DNA of 55,582 nt from CAKXIK01 sp050947015 (GTDB lineage: Bacteria; Bacillota; Clostridia; Oscillospirales; Acutalibacteraceae): assembly GCA_050947015.1 (NCBI GenBank), contig JBMNVT010000016.1, positions 1 to 55,582 of the forward strand. The letters run 5' to 3'. Shown here piece by piece: positions 25,119-33,980 of this stretch (the stretch's first letter is position 1; each line of letters opens with the position of its first letter). Below the pieces are notes generated by a model. That model did not search any database. It worked only from the letters and a program-made list of their open reading frames with translations, and was not told where the DNA came from. The position numbers and the translations under genes are program-made.

Positions 25119-26040
25119 TCACTATATGAAATACACTGCGCGATTGGAAGCAATCAACCGCGAAATTACCACCCGGCCGGAGCTTCTGATTGGTGAGGTG
25201 GAGGAAAATTTCCGCATTTCGATCGAGGAAATTGCGCTGCGTGCCAGAAGCCGCGGTTTTCGCCTGATTTTGTTTGCCGGACCGTCCAGTTCCGGTAAGA
25301 CAACTGCGTCACACCTGCTGACCGATTATTTTGAAACGATGCATATTAACTCTCATGTCATTTCGCTGGATGATTTTTTTCTTGGCCGAGGTCAGGCGCC
25401 GCTGCTGCCGAATGGCCGGCCGGATTTTGAATCTCTCGCGGCACTGGATGTCGATCGTATTCAGCAATGCCTTACCGGACTGGTGAGCAGGGGGCAGTGC
25501 GAAATGCCGGTGTTCAATTTTACCACCGGAGCACCGGAGAAGTTTACCCGAACGGTTTCCGTCGGGCGCGGCGATGTTGTCATTGTGGAGGGGCTGCATG
25601 CGCTCAACCCGCATCTGACCGAAACAATTCCGCCGGAAAGTTTTTTGCGTGTTTATATCAGCGTTAAGCAGGGAATCTGCGATATGAACGGTGAAATCAT
25701 TCGCGCCCGCCAGATCAGGCTGCTGCGTCGCATGGTGCGCGATTATTATTATCGCGCCTGTTCCCCGGAGCGCACGCTGGAAATGTGGGAGGACGTTTGC
25801 CGGGGAGAAGACCTCTATATTCAGCCGTTCAAGCGGCAGGCGGATTTGACTGTCAATTCACTGCATCTTTATGAACCGTGTATTTTCCGCGTTCTGGCGC
25901 TGCCGCTTTTGGAGCAGCTGCAGCAAAAGCAGCCTCAAAACCTTAAGGTGGAAAACCTTCTGCAGCAGCTGAGCCGGTTCGAACCGCTGGATCCGTCCTT
26001 GGTGCCGGAAACCTCGCTGCTGCAGGAGTTTATTGGATAG
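25102..26040 (+). CDS. Nucleoside kinase, uridine kinase-like
   Basis: 312 residues. A P-loop GPSSSGKTT near 59-67 heads a PRK/uridine-kinase domain with LDDFFLGRG and VIVEGLHALNP. The N-terminal 50 residues are a family extension seen in Clostridial and thermotogal nucleoside kinases, often preceded by a TGS-like part that is absent here. It likely salvages uridine or a similar nucleoside. ATG 25102 overlaps the last 17 nt of hemZ. The AAGGAGG at about 25080 is 15 nt away, so initiation may rely on coupling. Confidence 0.85.
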   Translation: MSIASNHYMKYTARLEAINREITTRPELLIGEVEENFRISIEEIALRARSRGFRLILFAGPSSSGKTTASHLLTDYFETMHINSHVISLDDFFLGRGQAPLLPNGRPDFESLAALDVDRIQQCLTGLVSRGQCEMPVFNFTTGAPEKFTRTVSVGRGDVVIVEGLHALNPHLTETIPPESFLRVYISVKQGICDMNGEIIRARQIRLLRRMVRDYYYRACSPERTLEMWEDVCRGEDLYIQPFKRQADLTVNSLHLYEPCIFRVLALPLLEQLQQKQPQNLKVENLLQQLSRFEPLDPSLVPETSLLQEFIG

Positions 26041-26212
26041 ATTCATAAAAAATTAACACATGGCGCGCCAAAATCGCGTAAACTATAGTTAGTCGCAATT
26101 TCCGGCTTTTGGCATACATCAGCTTTCAGCCGGGTGTGTACAGATAAGTGATTTTCACTTTCCGGCAGCCTCTTGCGCCGGAGCGGTAAAAACGAAAGGA
26201 GCGGTCATAATT

Positions 26213-26569
26213 ATGGGAGTTTTGGAAGATGTGCTGCTGAATGCGAAATCGGCGGCGGAGAATGTTGGTAAAAAAGCAACGGAAATCGCCGATCTTTCTA
26301 AGCTGAAGATGAGTTCGGCGCAGCTTTCCCGGGAGATTTCTAATCAGTTTGAGCTGATCGGCCGCGCGGTTTACGATGCAAAAAAGGCCGATGAAAATGC
26401 GGATCAGGCGGTGAAAGAGGGGATGGAGGCCGTAGATGCCCTTTATCAGGAACTCAACTCCGTAACTGAAAAAATTCAGGAACTGAAAAAAACTGTCACC
26501 TGCCCAGAATGCGGCGCCAGATTGGAAAAGGGCAATGCTTTTTGCCCCAAGTGCGGTGCAAAGCTGTAA
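26213..26569 (+). CDS. Coiled-coil protein with a C-terminal zinc ribbon
   Basis: 118 residues. The first 90 are helical and probably coiled-coil (Ala, Lys and Glu rich, ending DALYQELNSVTEKIQELKK). The last 25 carry a four-Cys zinc ribbon, CPECG ... CPKCG. ATG 26213 follows AAAGGAG. Such proteins are widespread in Firmicutes with no assigned role. Its 170-nt leader is unusually structured: a palindrome TGGCGCGCCA at 26061-26070, a CCGGCT/AGCCGG hairpin at 26102-26133 and an AAGTGA/TCACTT hairpin at 26146-26160. Confidence 0.8.
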   Translation: MGVLEDVLLNAKSAAENVGKKATEIADLSKLKMSSAQLSREISNQFELIGRAVYDAKKADENADQAVKEGMEAVDALYQELNSVTEKIQELKKTVTCPECGARLEKGNAFCPKCGAKL

Positions 26570-26699
26570 TTGAATTCTGCCAACAGGGGGTTGTCTGGCT
26601 GTGTTTGCAGTCGGAGAGCCCTCTTTGTCGTTCAGAGAACCATTTTGCCAGCAGAGGACTGGAAACCTTGCGACCGTTTGAAGGGAAGTGCATCAAACA

Positions 26700-27527
26700 A
26701 TGTCAAATTTGTATGAAGACTGCAGTGCCGCTGCACAGGAAATTGCGCTGCGGTTGGCGGGCAAAATACCGCAGACGGCGGTGGTGCTGGGATCCGGTCT
26801 CGGTGTACTGGCGAGTCAGATGGAAAATCCAGTTCGCATCCCGTATGCAGAGATTCCGAATTTTCCCCGCCCAACGGTTGCTTCCCACAGAGGTGAACTG
26901 ATGTGCGGAGGTTTGGCCGGTCGGCCGGTGCTGCTGCTCAATGGACGATTTCACTATTACGAGGGGTTTGAGTTTTCGCAGGTTGTGTTCCCGGTGCGTG
27001 TACTGCATCTGCTCGGAATTAAAAATCTGATTTTGACCAATGCGGCCGGCGGTGTAAACCAAGCGTTTTCCGTCGGGGATTTTATGATGATTACCGATCA
27101 GATTAACCTGACGGCCTGCTCGCCATTGGCCGGAGCGGAGGAGCCTCGGTTCGGCCGGCGTTTTTTCGATATGTGCGATGCATATACCCACGCGCTATTT
27201 CCCCTGGTTCGCAGCGCTGCGGAACGAGCAGGGGTCGTTTTGCATGAAGGAACGTACTTTTATATGCCGGGGCCGCAGTTTGAAACGCCCGCCGAAATTC
27301 GTGCCATCCGCCTGCTTGGCGGAGATGCGGTCGGTATGTCAACTGTTGCGGAGGCGATGGCTGCCCATCAGTGCGGCATGAAGCTGATCGGAATCTCCTT
27401 CATTTCCAATCTTGCGGCAGGTATGACCGGGCAGGCAGTCAGCGACGATGAAGTTGTGGCCAATGGCAAACAATCTGCCGGCGGATTTGCTGCATTAGTG
27501 AAGAACATCCTGTGCGGGCTTGAATAG
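26700..27527 (+). CDS. punA: Purine nucleoside phosphorylase
   Basis: Splits purine nucleosides with phosphate to free base and ribose 1-phosphate. 275 residues of the trimeric (PNP-I) class: VVLGSGLG (phosphate loop), GRFHYYEGF with the conserved His and Tyr, LTNAAGGVN, and the base-site block GMSTVAEAM. The SNLAAG and ...SDDEV... region near the end, with Asn replaced, fits guanosine/inosine preference. ATG 26700 is chosen over GTG 26688, which lies within 2 nt of the AAGGGAAG site. It works with the purine permease at 7.3 kb in salvage, though they are not linked. Confidence 0.93.
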   Translation: MSNLYEDCSAAAQEIALRLAGKIPQTAVVLGSGLGVLASQMENPVRIPYAEIPNFPRPTVASHRGELMCGGLAGRPVLLLNGRFHYYEGFEFSQVVFPVRVLHLLGIKNLILTNAAGGVNQAFSVGDFMMITDQINLTACSPLAGAEEPRFGRRFFDMCDAYTHALFPLVRSAAERAGVVLHEGTYFYMPGPQFETPAEIRAIRLLGGDAVGMSTVAEAMAAHQCGMKLIGISFISNLAAGMTGQAVSDDEVVANGKQSAGGFAALVKNILCGLE

Positions 27528-27665
27528 CGCAATGCCCAGCGGTGTTTGAAACGAAAATAGGGGGCATTGCGGTGATAGGGCGCGTATTGTACCATATGAA
27601 CACATAACGCGCCGCGCAGGGGAATATACTTCTGGTACATACTATCTCGTAAAGGAAGTGTTCCC

Positions 27666-29405
27666 TTGGCACAGCAGAGCAAAAAACGGGCGCAGTCTTT
27701 CCTGCAGGGCGCCGTTATTCTTTCGGCGGGCGCCATGCTGGTCAAGGTGATCGGTGCCATTTTCAAAATTCCACTCACCAATCTGATTGGCGAACTGGGA
27801 ATGGGGTACTTCAATACAGCTTATCAGCTGTACCTTCCGATTTACACCATTGCAACGGCGGGTTTTCCGATTGCGGTTTCCAAGCTGGTTTCGCAAAATG
27901 CTGCAGTCAGGCGATGGAAAGATGTCCGCCGCGTTTACCGGGTTTCGGTGCCGTTATTTTTTTTCAGCGGGCTGCTCGGCGCACTCGCTATGTTCTTCGG
28001 TGCGGAGGCGTATGCTGCGGCGGTTTCCAGCCCGGATTCCGCCCTGTGCATCCGTGTGTTGGCGCCGACGCTTTTTTTCTGCTGCCTGATGTCGGTGCAG
28101 CGCGGTTATTATGTCGGACTGCGCAACATGACGCCCAGCGCAGTTTCACAGGTTATTGAGGCTGTCGGCAAGCTGCTGATCGGGTTGGGCTGCGCCTATT
28201 GGGCAATGAGCCACGGTATGGAGGAATATTCCCGAACCGGAACGGTGTTCGGCACACCGGCCGCGGATGTTGAATCGGCAGTAAATCTCACGCTTCCGGC
28301 CGCGGCGGCCGGTGCAGTGCTCGGCGTAACGGCCGGAGCGGTTTTCGGTTTTTTGTATCTGCTGCTCTTCCGGCACATCCGCGGAGATATGATCTCCCCG
28401 CGGGAGCTGGCCGATTCGCCGCCGGCGGAAGCGCGCAGTACGGTGATGCGTCAGCTGCTCAAAATTTCGGTTCCGGTTTGTCTTGGTGCGTTAGTGCTTA
28501 ACCTTGGTACGCTGATCGACGTCACATTTCTGCAGCGCAGTCTCGCGGCGATTGACCCGGACGTACTCCGTTCGGTTTTTGCCGGGCAAATTCCGCAGAA
28601 TATTACGGAGGGCGAGCTGACGCCGTACCTTTACGGCTGTTATACCATCGCGCAGAACGTAGCGGCGCTGGTGCCGACGATAGCGCAGTCGTTCGGCACC
28701 AGCGCGTTGCCGGCGGTGACGGCGGCATGGGTAGGCGGCAAAAGCAGTGAAATTAAAAAAAGTATTGAGTCGGTGGTACGTGTGTCGGCGTTGGTGGCGT
28801 TTCCGGCCGGCTTTGGGCTGGCTGTTCTTTCACAGCCGGTCTTGGCGCTGTTGTTTGCCCGTCGGCTTAACGGGGTGCAGATTGCAGCACCCTTACTGGC
28901 CGTTCTTGGGATCGCCGTTGTTTTTATGACGCTTTCCGTTCCGGTCAACAGCATGCTGCAGGCGATCGGCCGCGCCGACATTCCGGTTCGCCTGCTTTTG
29001 ATTGGAATGATCTTGAAGTTGGCGGCAAATTTTTTGCTGGTGGTCGTGCCGGGAATTAACATGATGGGCGCCTGCGTGGGAACCGTGGCTTGTTATGGTC
29101 TGATTACCGTTTTCGGAATGCTTGCGCTCAAACGCAATGCAGGGGCGTCGGTGCGCTTCTTTCCTACGATCTGGAAACCGGCCCTCGCCGGCGCGCTTTG
29201 TGCTGGGGCAGCAAAGCTGGTTTACGGTCTTTGCTTTCTGGTGGTTTCGGGCAGCGTTGCGGTGTTGGCGGCGATCGTTGCAGCTGTTTTGGTGTATGCG
29301 GTTCTTCTGCTTCAGATGCGCGCGCTGGAAAGGGAAGACCTGCAGATGCTTCCCGGCGGGGAAAAAGTTGTAAAACTGCTTGAAAAGCGGGGCTGGATGC
29401 GGTAA
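27666..29405 (+). CDS. SpoVB/YabM-family polysaccharide flippase
   Basis: 579-residue membrane protein of the MOP flippase superfamily, about 14 hydrophobic segments. The N-terminus FLQGAVILSAGAMLVKVIGAIFKIPLTNLIGELGMGYF is characteristic of the stage V sporulation protein B/YabM branch, which moves lipid-linked wall precursors for spore cortex or envelope. The start is TTG 27666 with AAAGGAAG 8 nt upstream. It occupies the place of yabM in the B. subtilis yabM-yabN-yabO-yabP-yabQ-divIC-yabR order, here followed by mazG (yabN). Confidence 0.9.
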   Translation: MAQQSKKRAQSFLQGAVILSAGAMLVKVIGAIFKIPLTNLIGELGMGYFNTAYQLYLPIYTIATAGFPIAVSKLVSQNAAVRRWKDVRRVYRVSVPLFFFSGLLGALAMFFGAEAYAAAVSSPDSALCIRVLAPTLFFCCLMSVQRGYYVGLRNMTPSAVSQVIEAVGKLLIGLGCAYWAMSHGMEEYSRTGTVFGTPAADVESAVNLTLPAAAAGAVLGVTAGAVFGFLYLLLFRHIRGDMISPRELADSPPAEARSTVMRQLLKISVPVCLGALVLNLGTLIDVTFLQRSLAAIDPDVLRSVFAGQIPQNITEGELTPYLYGCYTIAQNVAALVPTIAQSFGTSALPAVTAAWVGGKSSEIKKSIESVVRVSALVAFPAGFGLAVLSQPVLALLFARRLNGVQIAAPLLAVLGIAVVFMTLSVPVNSMLQAIGRADIPVRLLLIGMILKLAANFLLVVVPGINMMGACVGTVACYGLITVFGMLALKRNAGASVRFFPTIWKPALAGALCAGAAKLVYGLCFLVVSGSVAVLAAIVAAVLVYAVLLLQMRALEREDLQMLPGGEKVVKLLEKRGWMR

Positions 29406-29495
29406 AATAGGCATACTGTTGCTGTTCGTTTTTTGTCGGGATCGGGGAAAAACGCCGCGGCAGCCTTCGGCAGAAAGAAAGGGACGGGTCACACG

Positions 29496-30302
29496 ATGGA
29501 ATTTAAAAGAAAAGAACGGTATACCATAGAGGATCTGCGGCAGATTATGCAGATTCTGCGTGCGCCCGGCGGTTGTCCGTGGGACGCAGAACAAACGCAT
29601 GAATCCATCCGCAAAAATATGATTGAAGAAGCATATGAAGCGGTGGACGCCATCGACAGCGGAGATAAGGCTGCACTGCAGGAGGAATTGGGCGACGTAT
29701 TGATGCAGGTGGTGTTTCATGCGCAGATGGAAACAGAGGCCGGCGGCTTTACGCTGGACGATGTGGCGGATGGCGTCTGCAAAAAGCTGATCTACCGTCA
29801 CCCGCATGTGTTCGGAAACGTGCAGGCGGACACCAGTGCACAGGTGCTGAAAAATTGGGAGGCGCTCAAGCTGGTGGAAAAATCGCAGAAAAGTGAAACG
29901 GAATCCATGCAGAGTATTCCACGGCTGCTGCCGGCGCTGCTGCGTGCGGAAAAGGTGCAGAAAAAGGCGGCCCGCGTCGGTTTTGATTGGAGCGATGCCA
30001 CCGGTACGTTTGATAAGATTGCGGAGGAAACAGAGGAGTTGCGGCAGGCTTCAAAATCCGGTTCACAGAAGCAAATGGAGGAAGAGCTTGGCGATCTGCT
30101 GTTTTCGGTTGTCAATACAGCGCGATGCCTGCATGTGGATCCGGAGCAGGCGCTGACCGGAGCAAGCGATAAATTTATTCGCCGTTTTTCGCTTATGGAG
30201 CAGGCAGCAAAGGCGCAGAAATTGGAACTGAGCGACGTATCTCCGGAGCAGCTGGAAGCCTTTTGGAACAGGGCGAAAGCTGAAGAGATGAAAAAATCAT
30301 GA
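29496..30302 (+). CDS. mazG: Nucleoside triphosphate pyrophosphohydrolase MazG
   Basis: 268 residues with two MazG domains. The first holds LRAPGGCPWDAEQTHESI and EEAYEAVDAI...EELGDVLMQVVFHA; the second holds EETEELRQA and EEELGDLLFSVVN. It hydrolyses NTPs to NMPs and PPi and can lower (p)ppGpp under stress. This is the C-terminal half of the B. subtilis YabN type; the N-terminal methylase domain of YabN is absent. ATG 29496 is the first Met with family sequence; the upstream open frame is not conserved in type. A small terminator follows. Confidence 0.94.
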   Translation: MEFKRKERYTIEDLRQIMQILRAPGGCPWDAEQTHESIRKNMIEEAYEAVDAIDSGDKAALQEELGDVLMQVVFHAQMETEAGGFTLDDVADGVCKKLIYRHPHVFGNVQADTSAQVLKNWEALKLVEKSQKSETESMQSIPRLLPALLRAEKVQKKAARVGFDWSDATGTFDKIAEETEELRQASKSGSQKQMEEELGDLLFSVVNTARCLHVDPEQALTGASDKFIRRFSLMEQAAKAQKLELSDVSPEQLEAFWNRAKAEEMKKS

Positions 30303-30305
30303 ATA

Positions 30306-30328
30306 ATCGCGGATTTCGCGGTTTTTTG
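30306..30328 (+). terminator. Terminator after mazG
   Basis: ATCGCG (30306-30311), loop GATTT, CGCGGT (30317-30322), then TTTTTG. It immediately precedes the promoter of the next gene. Confidence 0.65.
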
Positions 30329-30358
30329 TTGACAAAAATACCGGTGAAGTAGTATGAT
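30329..30358 (+). promoter_or_regulatory. Predicted promoter of the ATP-grasp gene
   Basis: Consensus TTGACA (30329-30334) and TATGAT (30353-30358) with an 18-nt spacer. Confidence 0.75.
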
Positions 30359-30391
30359 TAGGACGTTATCAGGCAGTGAGGAGCTTTGAGC

Positions 30392-31390
30392 ATGAATTTC
30401 TTTTCGCAGGTCATTCATGCGGATTACGGAAAATTTTTTCGTAACATCCGCGAGGTCGCAAAAAAAGAACACAAAAACAGCGCCTTGCTGACGCTTGACG
30501 TCTGTTTTTCCACCGTTGTCTATGGCAGCGCGCTGACCGACTATTTTAATTACGAGTTTTATAACAAAAGCCTGAAAGAACGCGGCAAATACGCCGTGGT
30601 TCATACGCAGGACAAGTTTTATCAACTTGTCAACGACCCGAAATATAAAAAAACATTTACGGTCAAGCCCAACTTTCTGAGGGAGTTTTCGCAGTATGCC
30701 GGCCGCGAATGGGTCTATCCGGACGGCGATAATTTTGAAGAATACGAGGCATTTTTAAGTCGGAACGATACCTTTATGGTCAAGCCGATCGACGGTTTGG
30801 GTGGCGGCGGAATTTACAAATCTTCGCTGCAGGAAATCGGTGATCAGAGGGAGTTTTATCAGAAGCTGATTTCCGAACGAATGTTTCTGGAAGAGGTGAT
30901 CCGCCAGTGCAGTGAAATGGCCTCTCTGAACCCGAGCAGCGTTAACACCATCCGTGTGATGACGCATAATATTGATGATCACCCCACTATTTTCTTCAGC
31001 TCTGTTCGTGTGGGAAACGGCAACACCGTAGTCGATAATTTTCACAGCGGCGGAATGAGCGCCGTGGTTGACTGCGATACTGGAATTGTAACGGGTGCCG
31101 CGCTGGACAAGTCCATGCGCCGCTTTGAGCAGCACCCCGTTACCGGTGTAACATTCAAAGGATTCCAAATTCCGGATTGGGAACAGGTTAAGCAGATGGT
31201 CTGGGCGGCGTGCCGCATGCATCCTGAAATGACGGTGATTGGTTGGGATGTTTCCATTACCGACAAAGGCCCAATTTTGATTGAAGGGAATCGCCGACCG
31301 GGTTTTGATATGGTACAGATGCTGGATAATCAGGGCGAAAAGCATGTGCTTAAGGAAATTGAGGCGCGTTTTCGCGCTTCGCAGAAGTAA
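30392..31390 (+). CDS. ATP-grasp protein of the sugar-transfer-associated type
   Basis: 332 residues. Family features are the lysine in FTVKPN, the glycine-rich loop VKPIDGLGGGGIYK near residues 130-143, the middle SSVNTIRVMT, and the Mg-binding end VIGWDVSITDKGPILIEGNRRPGFD. Members of this group are found with capsule or teichoic-acid-type genes and are presumed to ligate an acid to an amine or phosphate; the substrate is unknown. It has its own promoter and is flanked by terminators, splitting mazG from hup in the otherwise conserved yab order. ATG 30392 follows GAGGAG. Confidence 0.8.
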   Translation: MNFFSQVIHADYGKFFRNIREVAKKEHKNSALLTLDVCFSTVVYGSALTDYFNYEFYNKSLKERGKYAVVHTQDKFYQLVNDPKYKKTFTVKPNFLREFSQYAGREWVYPDGDNFEEYEAFLSRNDTFMVKPIDGLGGGGIYKSSLQEIGDQREFYQKLISERMFLEEVIRQCSEMASLNPSSVNTIRVMTHNIDDHPTIFFSSVRVGNGNTVVDNFHSGGMSAVVDCDTGIVTGAALDKSMRRFEQHPVTGVTFKGFQIPDWEQVKQMVWAACRMHPEMTVIGWDVSITDKGPILIEGNRRPGFDMVQMLDNQGEKHVLKEIEARFRASQK

Positions 31391-31490
31391 AAGCAGCCGG
31401 TAACCGGTTAACCGGCGGGATGTTGCAATTCTACTGGTTCCCCGATGTAAATCGGTGAATGATAAAAAAGAATTTTTGGAGGTTTTTAAA

Positions 31491-31763
31491 ATGAACAAAA
31501 CTGAACTGATTGCTGCTGTTGCCGAAAAGGCAAATCTCTCTAAGAAAGACGCCGACAGTGCCGTAAACGCTGTCATTGATTCCATTGTCGAAGCCGTTGC
31601 TGCGAATGATAAAGTTCAGCTGGTTGGCTTTGGTACCTTCGAAGTGCGCGAGCGCAACGAAAGAAAGGGTCGTGACCCCAGAACAAACAAGGAAATCACC
31701 ATTCCGGCTTCCAAAGTGCCCGCTTTTAAAGTTGGCAAGGCTTTCAAGGCTGCTGTGAAATAA
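31491..31763 (+). CDS. hup: DNA-binding protein HU
   Basis: 90-residue histone-like protein that bends and wraps DNA. The MNKTELIAAVAEKANLSKKDA start, the GFGTFEVRERNERKGRDPRT arm and the IPASKVPAFKVGKAFK end are canonical. ATG 31491 lies behind GGAGG. In Clostridia hup often sits between mazG and the S4-domain gene, as here. It ends with a strong terminator. Confidence 0.97.
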   Translation: MNKTELIAAVAEKANLSKKDADSAVNAVIDSIVEAVAANDKVQLVGFGTFEVRERNERKGRDPRTNKEITIPASKVPAFKVGKAFKAAVK

Positions 31764-31778
31764 TTTCCGATGTGTTTC

Positions 31779-31813
31779 GGCCGGTTTCTTCAGAAACCGG
31801 CCTTTCTCGTTTT
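31779..31813 (+). terminator. Terminator after hup
   Basis: GGCCGGTTTC / TTCA / GAAACCGGCC (31779-31802), a 10-bp perfect stem followed by TTTCTCGTTTT. Confidence 0.9.
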
Positions 31814-31946
31814 AAAGACGACTGCGCTGTACAATTGTTGTCTTCCTGTTTTTATGCGGTGTGGTCAGCAAAGCCGTTACAAAACTCGGGGTTGCGGATT
31901 TTGCGGTGCTGTAAAACCGATGCGGAAGAAAGGGCTGGTATGTTTT

Positions 31947-32186
31947 ATGCGACTGGATAAATATTTAAAGGTATCGCGCCTGATTAAACGGCGCACGGTG
32001 GCTAACGAGGCGTGTGACGCCGGCAAGGTGGCCGTAAACGGCAAACCGGCCCGGGCGTCTTATGACGTCAAGGTTGGCGATGTTCTTGAAATTACACTGG
32101 GCGAACGCACGGTGCGCGCACAGGTGCTCAGTGTGGCGGAAACTGTCCGAAAAGAGGGCGCCGCCGAGCTTTATCGCATTTTGTAA
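31947..32186 (+). CDS. rqcP: S4-domain protein RqcP/YabO
   Basis: 79 residues, almost entirely an S4 RNA-binding fold (MRLDKYLKVSRLIKRRTVANEACDAGKVAVNGK). RqcP works with RqcH on stalled 50S subunits to add C-terminal alanine tails for degradation. It is the first gene after the hup terminator in the yabO-yabP-yabQ-divIC-yabR run. ATG 31947 follows AGAAAGGG at a somewhat long distance. Together with ClpC and ClpB in this window it adds ribosome quality control to the stress set. Confidence 0.92.
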   Translation: MRLDKYLKVSRLIKRRTVANEACDAGKVAVNGKPARASYDVKVGDVLEITLGERTVRAQVLSVAETVRKEGAAELYRIL

Positions 32187-32265
32187 TTGATAAACAGGAA
32201 TATTGCTCCCCGGCTTCGTCATAGTATTTACGGAAGTAATACCGATGAAACGGGGGGCGTTTATT

Positions 32266-32547
32266 TTGGCGGAAGAAAAAAAGACGGCAAAGCTCCCGCA
32301 CAATATTATTTTGGAGAATCGCAAAAATCTCCATGTTTCCGGGGTAGAGGATGTGGACAGCTTTGACGAGCAAACGGTGATTGCCTATACCGGGCTGGGG
32401 CAGCTGGTGATTCGAGGTAAGGAACTGCACATCTCCAAGCTGAATCTGGAATCAGGCGAGCTGCGGCTGGAAGGGGAGATTTCAGCGCTGGCCTATACCG
32501 ACAGCCACGCGGGCAAGGGCGGTTTTCTTTCAAAAATGTTTCGCTGA
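32266..32547 (+). CDS. yabP: Sporulation protein YabP
   Basis: 93 residues. NIILENRKNLHVSGVEDVDSFDEQTVIAYTGLGQLVIRG is the YabP/YqfC family core. The protein is required for normal spore coat and cortex in Bacillus and is made in the mother cell. TTG 32266 is chosen because a G-rich site lies 8 nt upstream and relatives begin MAEEK; ATG 32245 would add seven residues. yabQ starts 17 nt later. Confidence 0.88.
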   Translation: MAEEKKTAKLPHNIILENRKNLHVSGVEDVDSFDEQTVIAYTGLGQLVIRGKELHISKLNLESGELRLEGEISALAYTDSHAGKGGFLSKMFR

Positions 32548-32564
32548 AAGGGCGGGGAAGCCGC

Positions 32565-33053
32565 TTGACGATTTCGCTTGCAGGACAGACGACTGCTTTC
32601 CTGTATTCCTGCGCGCTGGGAGCAGCGCTCTGTGTAATTTACGACGTTTTTCGCGCAATTCGGATGTTTTTTCTGCCGAGGCGGGTGCTTGTAGCCTTTT
32701 TGGATATACTTTACTTTTTCTTGGCGGCCGTATTTACTTTTGCTTTTTTTATGGCCGTTTCACAGGGCGAAGTACGAGGATATCTTTACTTCGGCGAACT
32801 GATCGGCTGGCTGTTGTATTACGAAACGATCGGGTCGCTGCTGTTTCGGCTGCAGAATAAAATTTTTGCCATTCTGCGAAGAACTGCAAAAAAAATTGCT
32901 GCGCCGTTCCGCCGTTTTGGCAGAAAGTTACCCAACCATGCCCCAAACCGCCATTCAAAACCTCGAAAAGCTGAAAAAAGCCGGATTTTGCGCAAAAAAA
33001 GATTACTTTCCGCGGCAAAAGCCCTTGCAACCCGAACAAAGAATAGTGTATAA
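32565..33053 (+). CDS. yabQ: Spore cortex biosynthesis protein YabQ
   Basis: 162 residues. The N-terminal 95 hold three or four membrane helices with CVIYDVFRAIRMFF and LDILYFFLAAVFTFAFF, the YabQ core. The C-terminal 60 are strongly basic (RRTAKKIAAPFRRFGRK...KPRKAEKSRILRKKR). Known YabQ localises to the forespore membrane and is needed for cortex. The start is TTG 32565 behind GGGGAAG. Confidence 0.88.
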   Translation: MTISLAGQTTAFLYSCALGAALCVIYDVFRAIRMFFLPRRVLVAFLDILYFFLAAVFTFAFFMAVSQGEVRGYLYFGELIGWLLYYETIGSLLFRLQNKIFAILRRTAKKIAAPFRRFGRKLPNHAPNRHSKPRKAEKSRILRKKRLLSAAKALATRTKNSV

Positions 33054-33098
33054 TAAAACAAAGTATTATTCAGAAAGGACTGCGGGGAGGGAACTGGC

Positions 33099-33398
33099 GT
33101 GGTCAGACTGCTGGAAAAACCCAAAAAGAAAAAGAGTATTTTTCTGCGTCTTGCATTTATTGTAGTTTTTATTTATGTGGCGGTTGTTTTTGTGAACCAG
33201 CAGGTTACCATTGCGCAGAAAAAGCAGGAGTACCAACAGCTTTCCGCACAGCTTGCCGAGCAAAAAGCTCAGAATGCAGAGCTTCGTGAGCTTAGTGAAA
33301 ACGAGGATCTCACGGCTTATTATGAATTGATTGCGCGGGGAACATTAAATTATGCTTATCCGGGTGAAAAAGTGTATGTTGATATTTCCGGCAATTAA
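33099..33398 (+). CDS. divIC: Septum formation initiator, FtsB/DivIC family
   Basis: 99 residues: a basic cytosolic start (KPKKKKS), one membrane helix (about 15-32), then a coiled coil (QKKQEYQQLSAQLAEQKAQNAEL) and the family end ENEDLTAYYELIARGTLNYAYPGEKVYVD. It bridges FtsL/DivIB and the septal synthase. The start is GTG 33099 behind GGGAGGG. Confidence 0.9.
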   Translation: MVRLLEKPKKKKSIFLRLAFIVVFIYVAVVFVNQQVTIAQKKQEYQQLSAQLAEQKAQNAELRELSENEDLTAYYELIARGTLNYAYPGEKVYVDISGN

Positions 33399-33435
33399 AC
33401 TATTGTTAAAAATTTAAGGAGGCAATCGGTTCTTT

Positions 33436-33888
33436 ATGCAGTTTGAGGTAGGGACGATCCTGGAGGGAAAAGTCACAGGAATTACGAAATTCGGGGCGTT
33501 TGTGGAGCTTCCGGGCGGTAAAACCGGAATGGTGCACATTTCGGAGGTGGCTCCAACATTCGTCAAGGAAATCAGAGATCACCTGACGGAAAATCAGGAA
33601 GTCAAGGTTAAGGTGCTGAAGGTCGGCGAAGACGGAAAAATCAGTCTTTCGATCAAGCAGGCACTGCCCGCGCCACAACCGCAGCAGCGCAGACAGTCCG
33701 GCGGCTACTCCGGCGGGCGTGGTCGTTGCGATTGGCAAAAACCAAAAAGCGAGCCGGTTACTTTTGAAGACATGATGGCAAAATTCAAACAGACAAGCGA
33801 CGAAAAGATGTCTGACCTCAAGCGCGTAACCGAGGCCAAACGAGGCGGCTATTCCCGTCGCGGAGGCAGCGGCGGTCAGCAAAAATAA
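33436..33888 (+). CDS. yabR: S1-domain RNA-binding protein YabR
   Basis: 150 residues. Residues 1-75 are an S1 OB fold (VGTILEGKVTGITKFGAFVEL...GMVHISEVA...KVKVLKV...KISLSIKQ). The rest is a Gly/Arg/Gln-rich tail (QQRRQSGGYSGGRGR and RGGYSRRGGSGGQQK at the very end), longer than usual, which may bind RNA non-specifically. Last gene of the yab run; it overlaps the open frame of the fumarase gene by one base. Confidence 0.92.
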   Translation: MQFEVGTILEGKVTGITKFGAFVELPGGKTGMVHISEVAPTFVKEIRDHLTENQEVKVKVLKVGEDGKISLSIKQALPAPQPQQRRQSGGYSGGRGRCDWQKPKSEPVTFEDMMAKFKQTSDEKMSDLKRVTEAKRGGYSRRGGSGGQQK

Positions 33889-33980
33889 TGATTCGCGGCA
33901 GGGCTGCGGCAGAATTTGATTTTGCCGCGCCTTTTTTCTGCCCGGAACAGACAATAACGTTGGAAAGGATCTGTTTTCTC

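Noticed and set aside
27531..27571. Hairpin with arms GCAATGCCC and GGGCATTGC between punA and the flippase gene
   Set aside because: The stem is good but no T run follows on either strand, so I did not call a terminator.
27600..27635. Possible sigma-F/G promoter before the SpoVB-like gene
   Set aside because: Only a partial match to the -35 and one mismatch in the -10; too weak to list.
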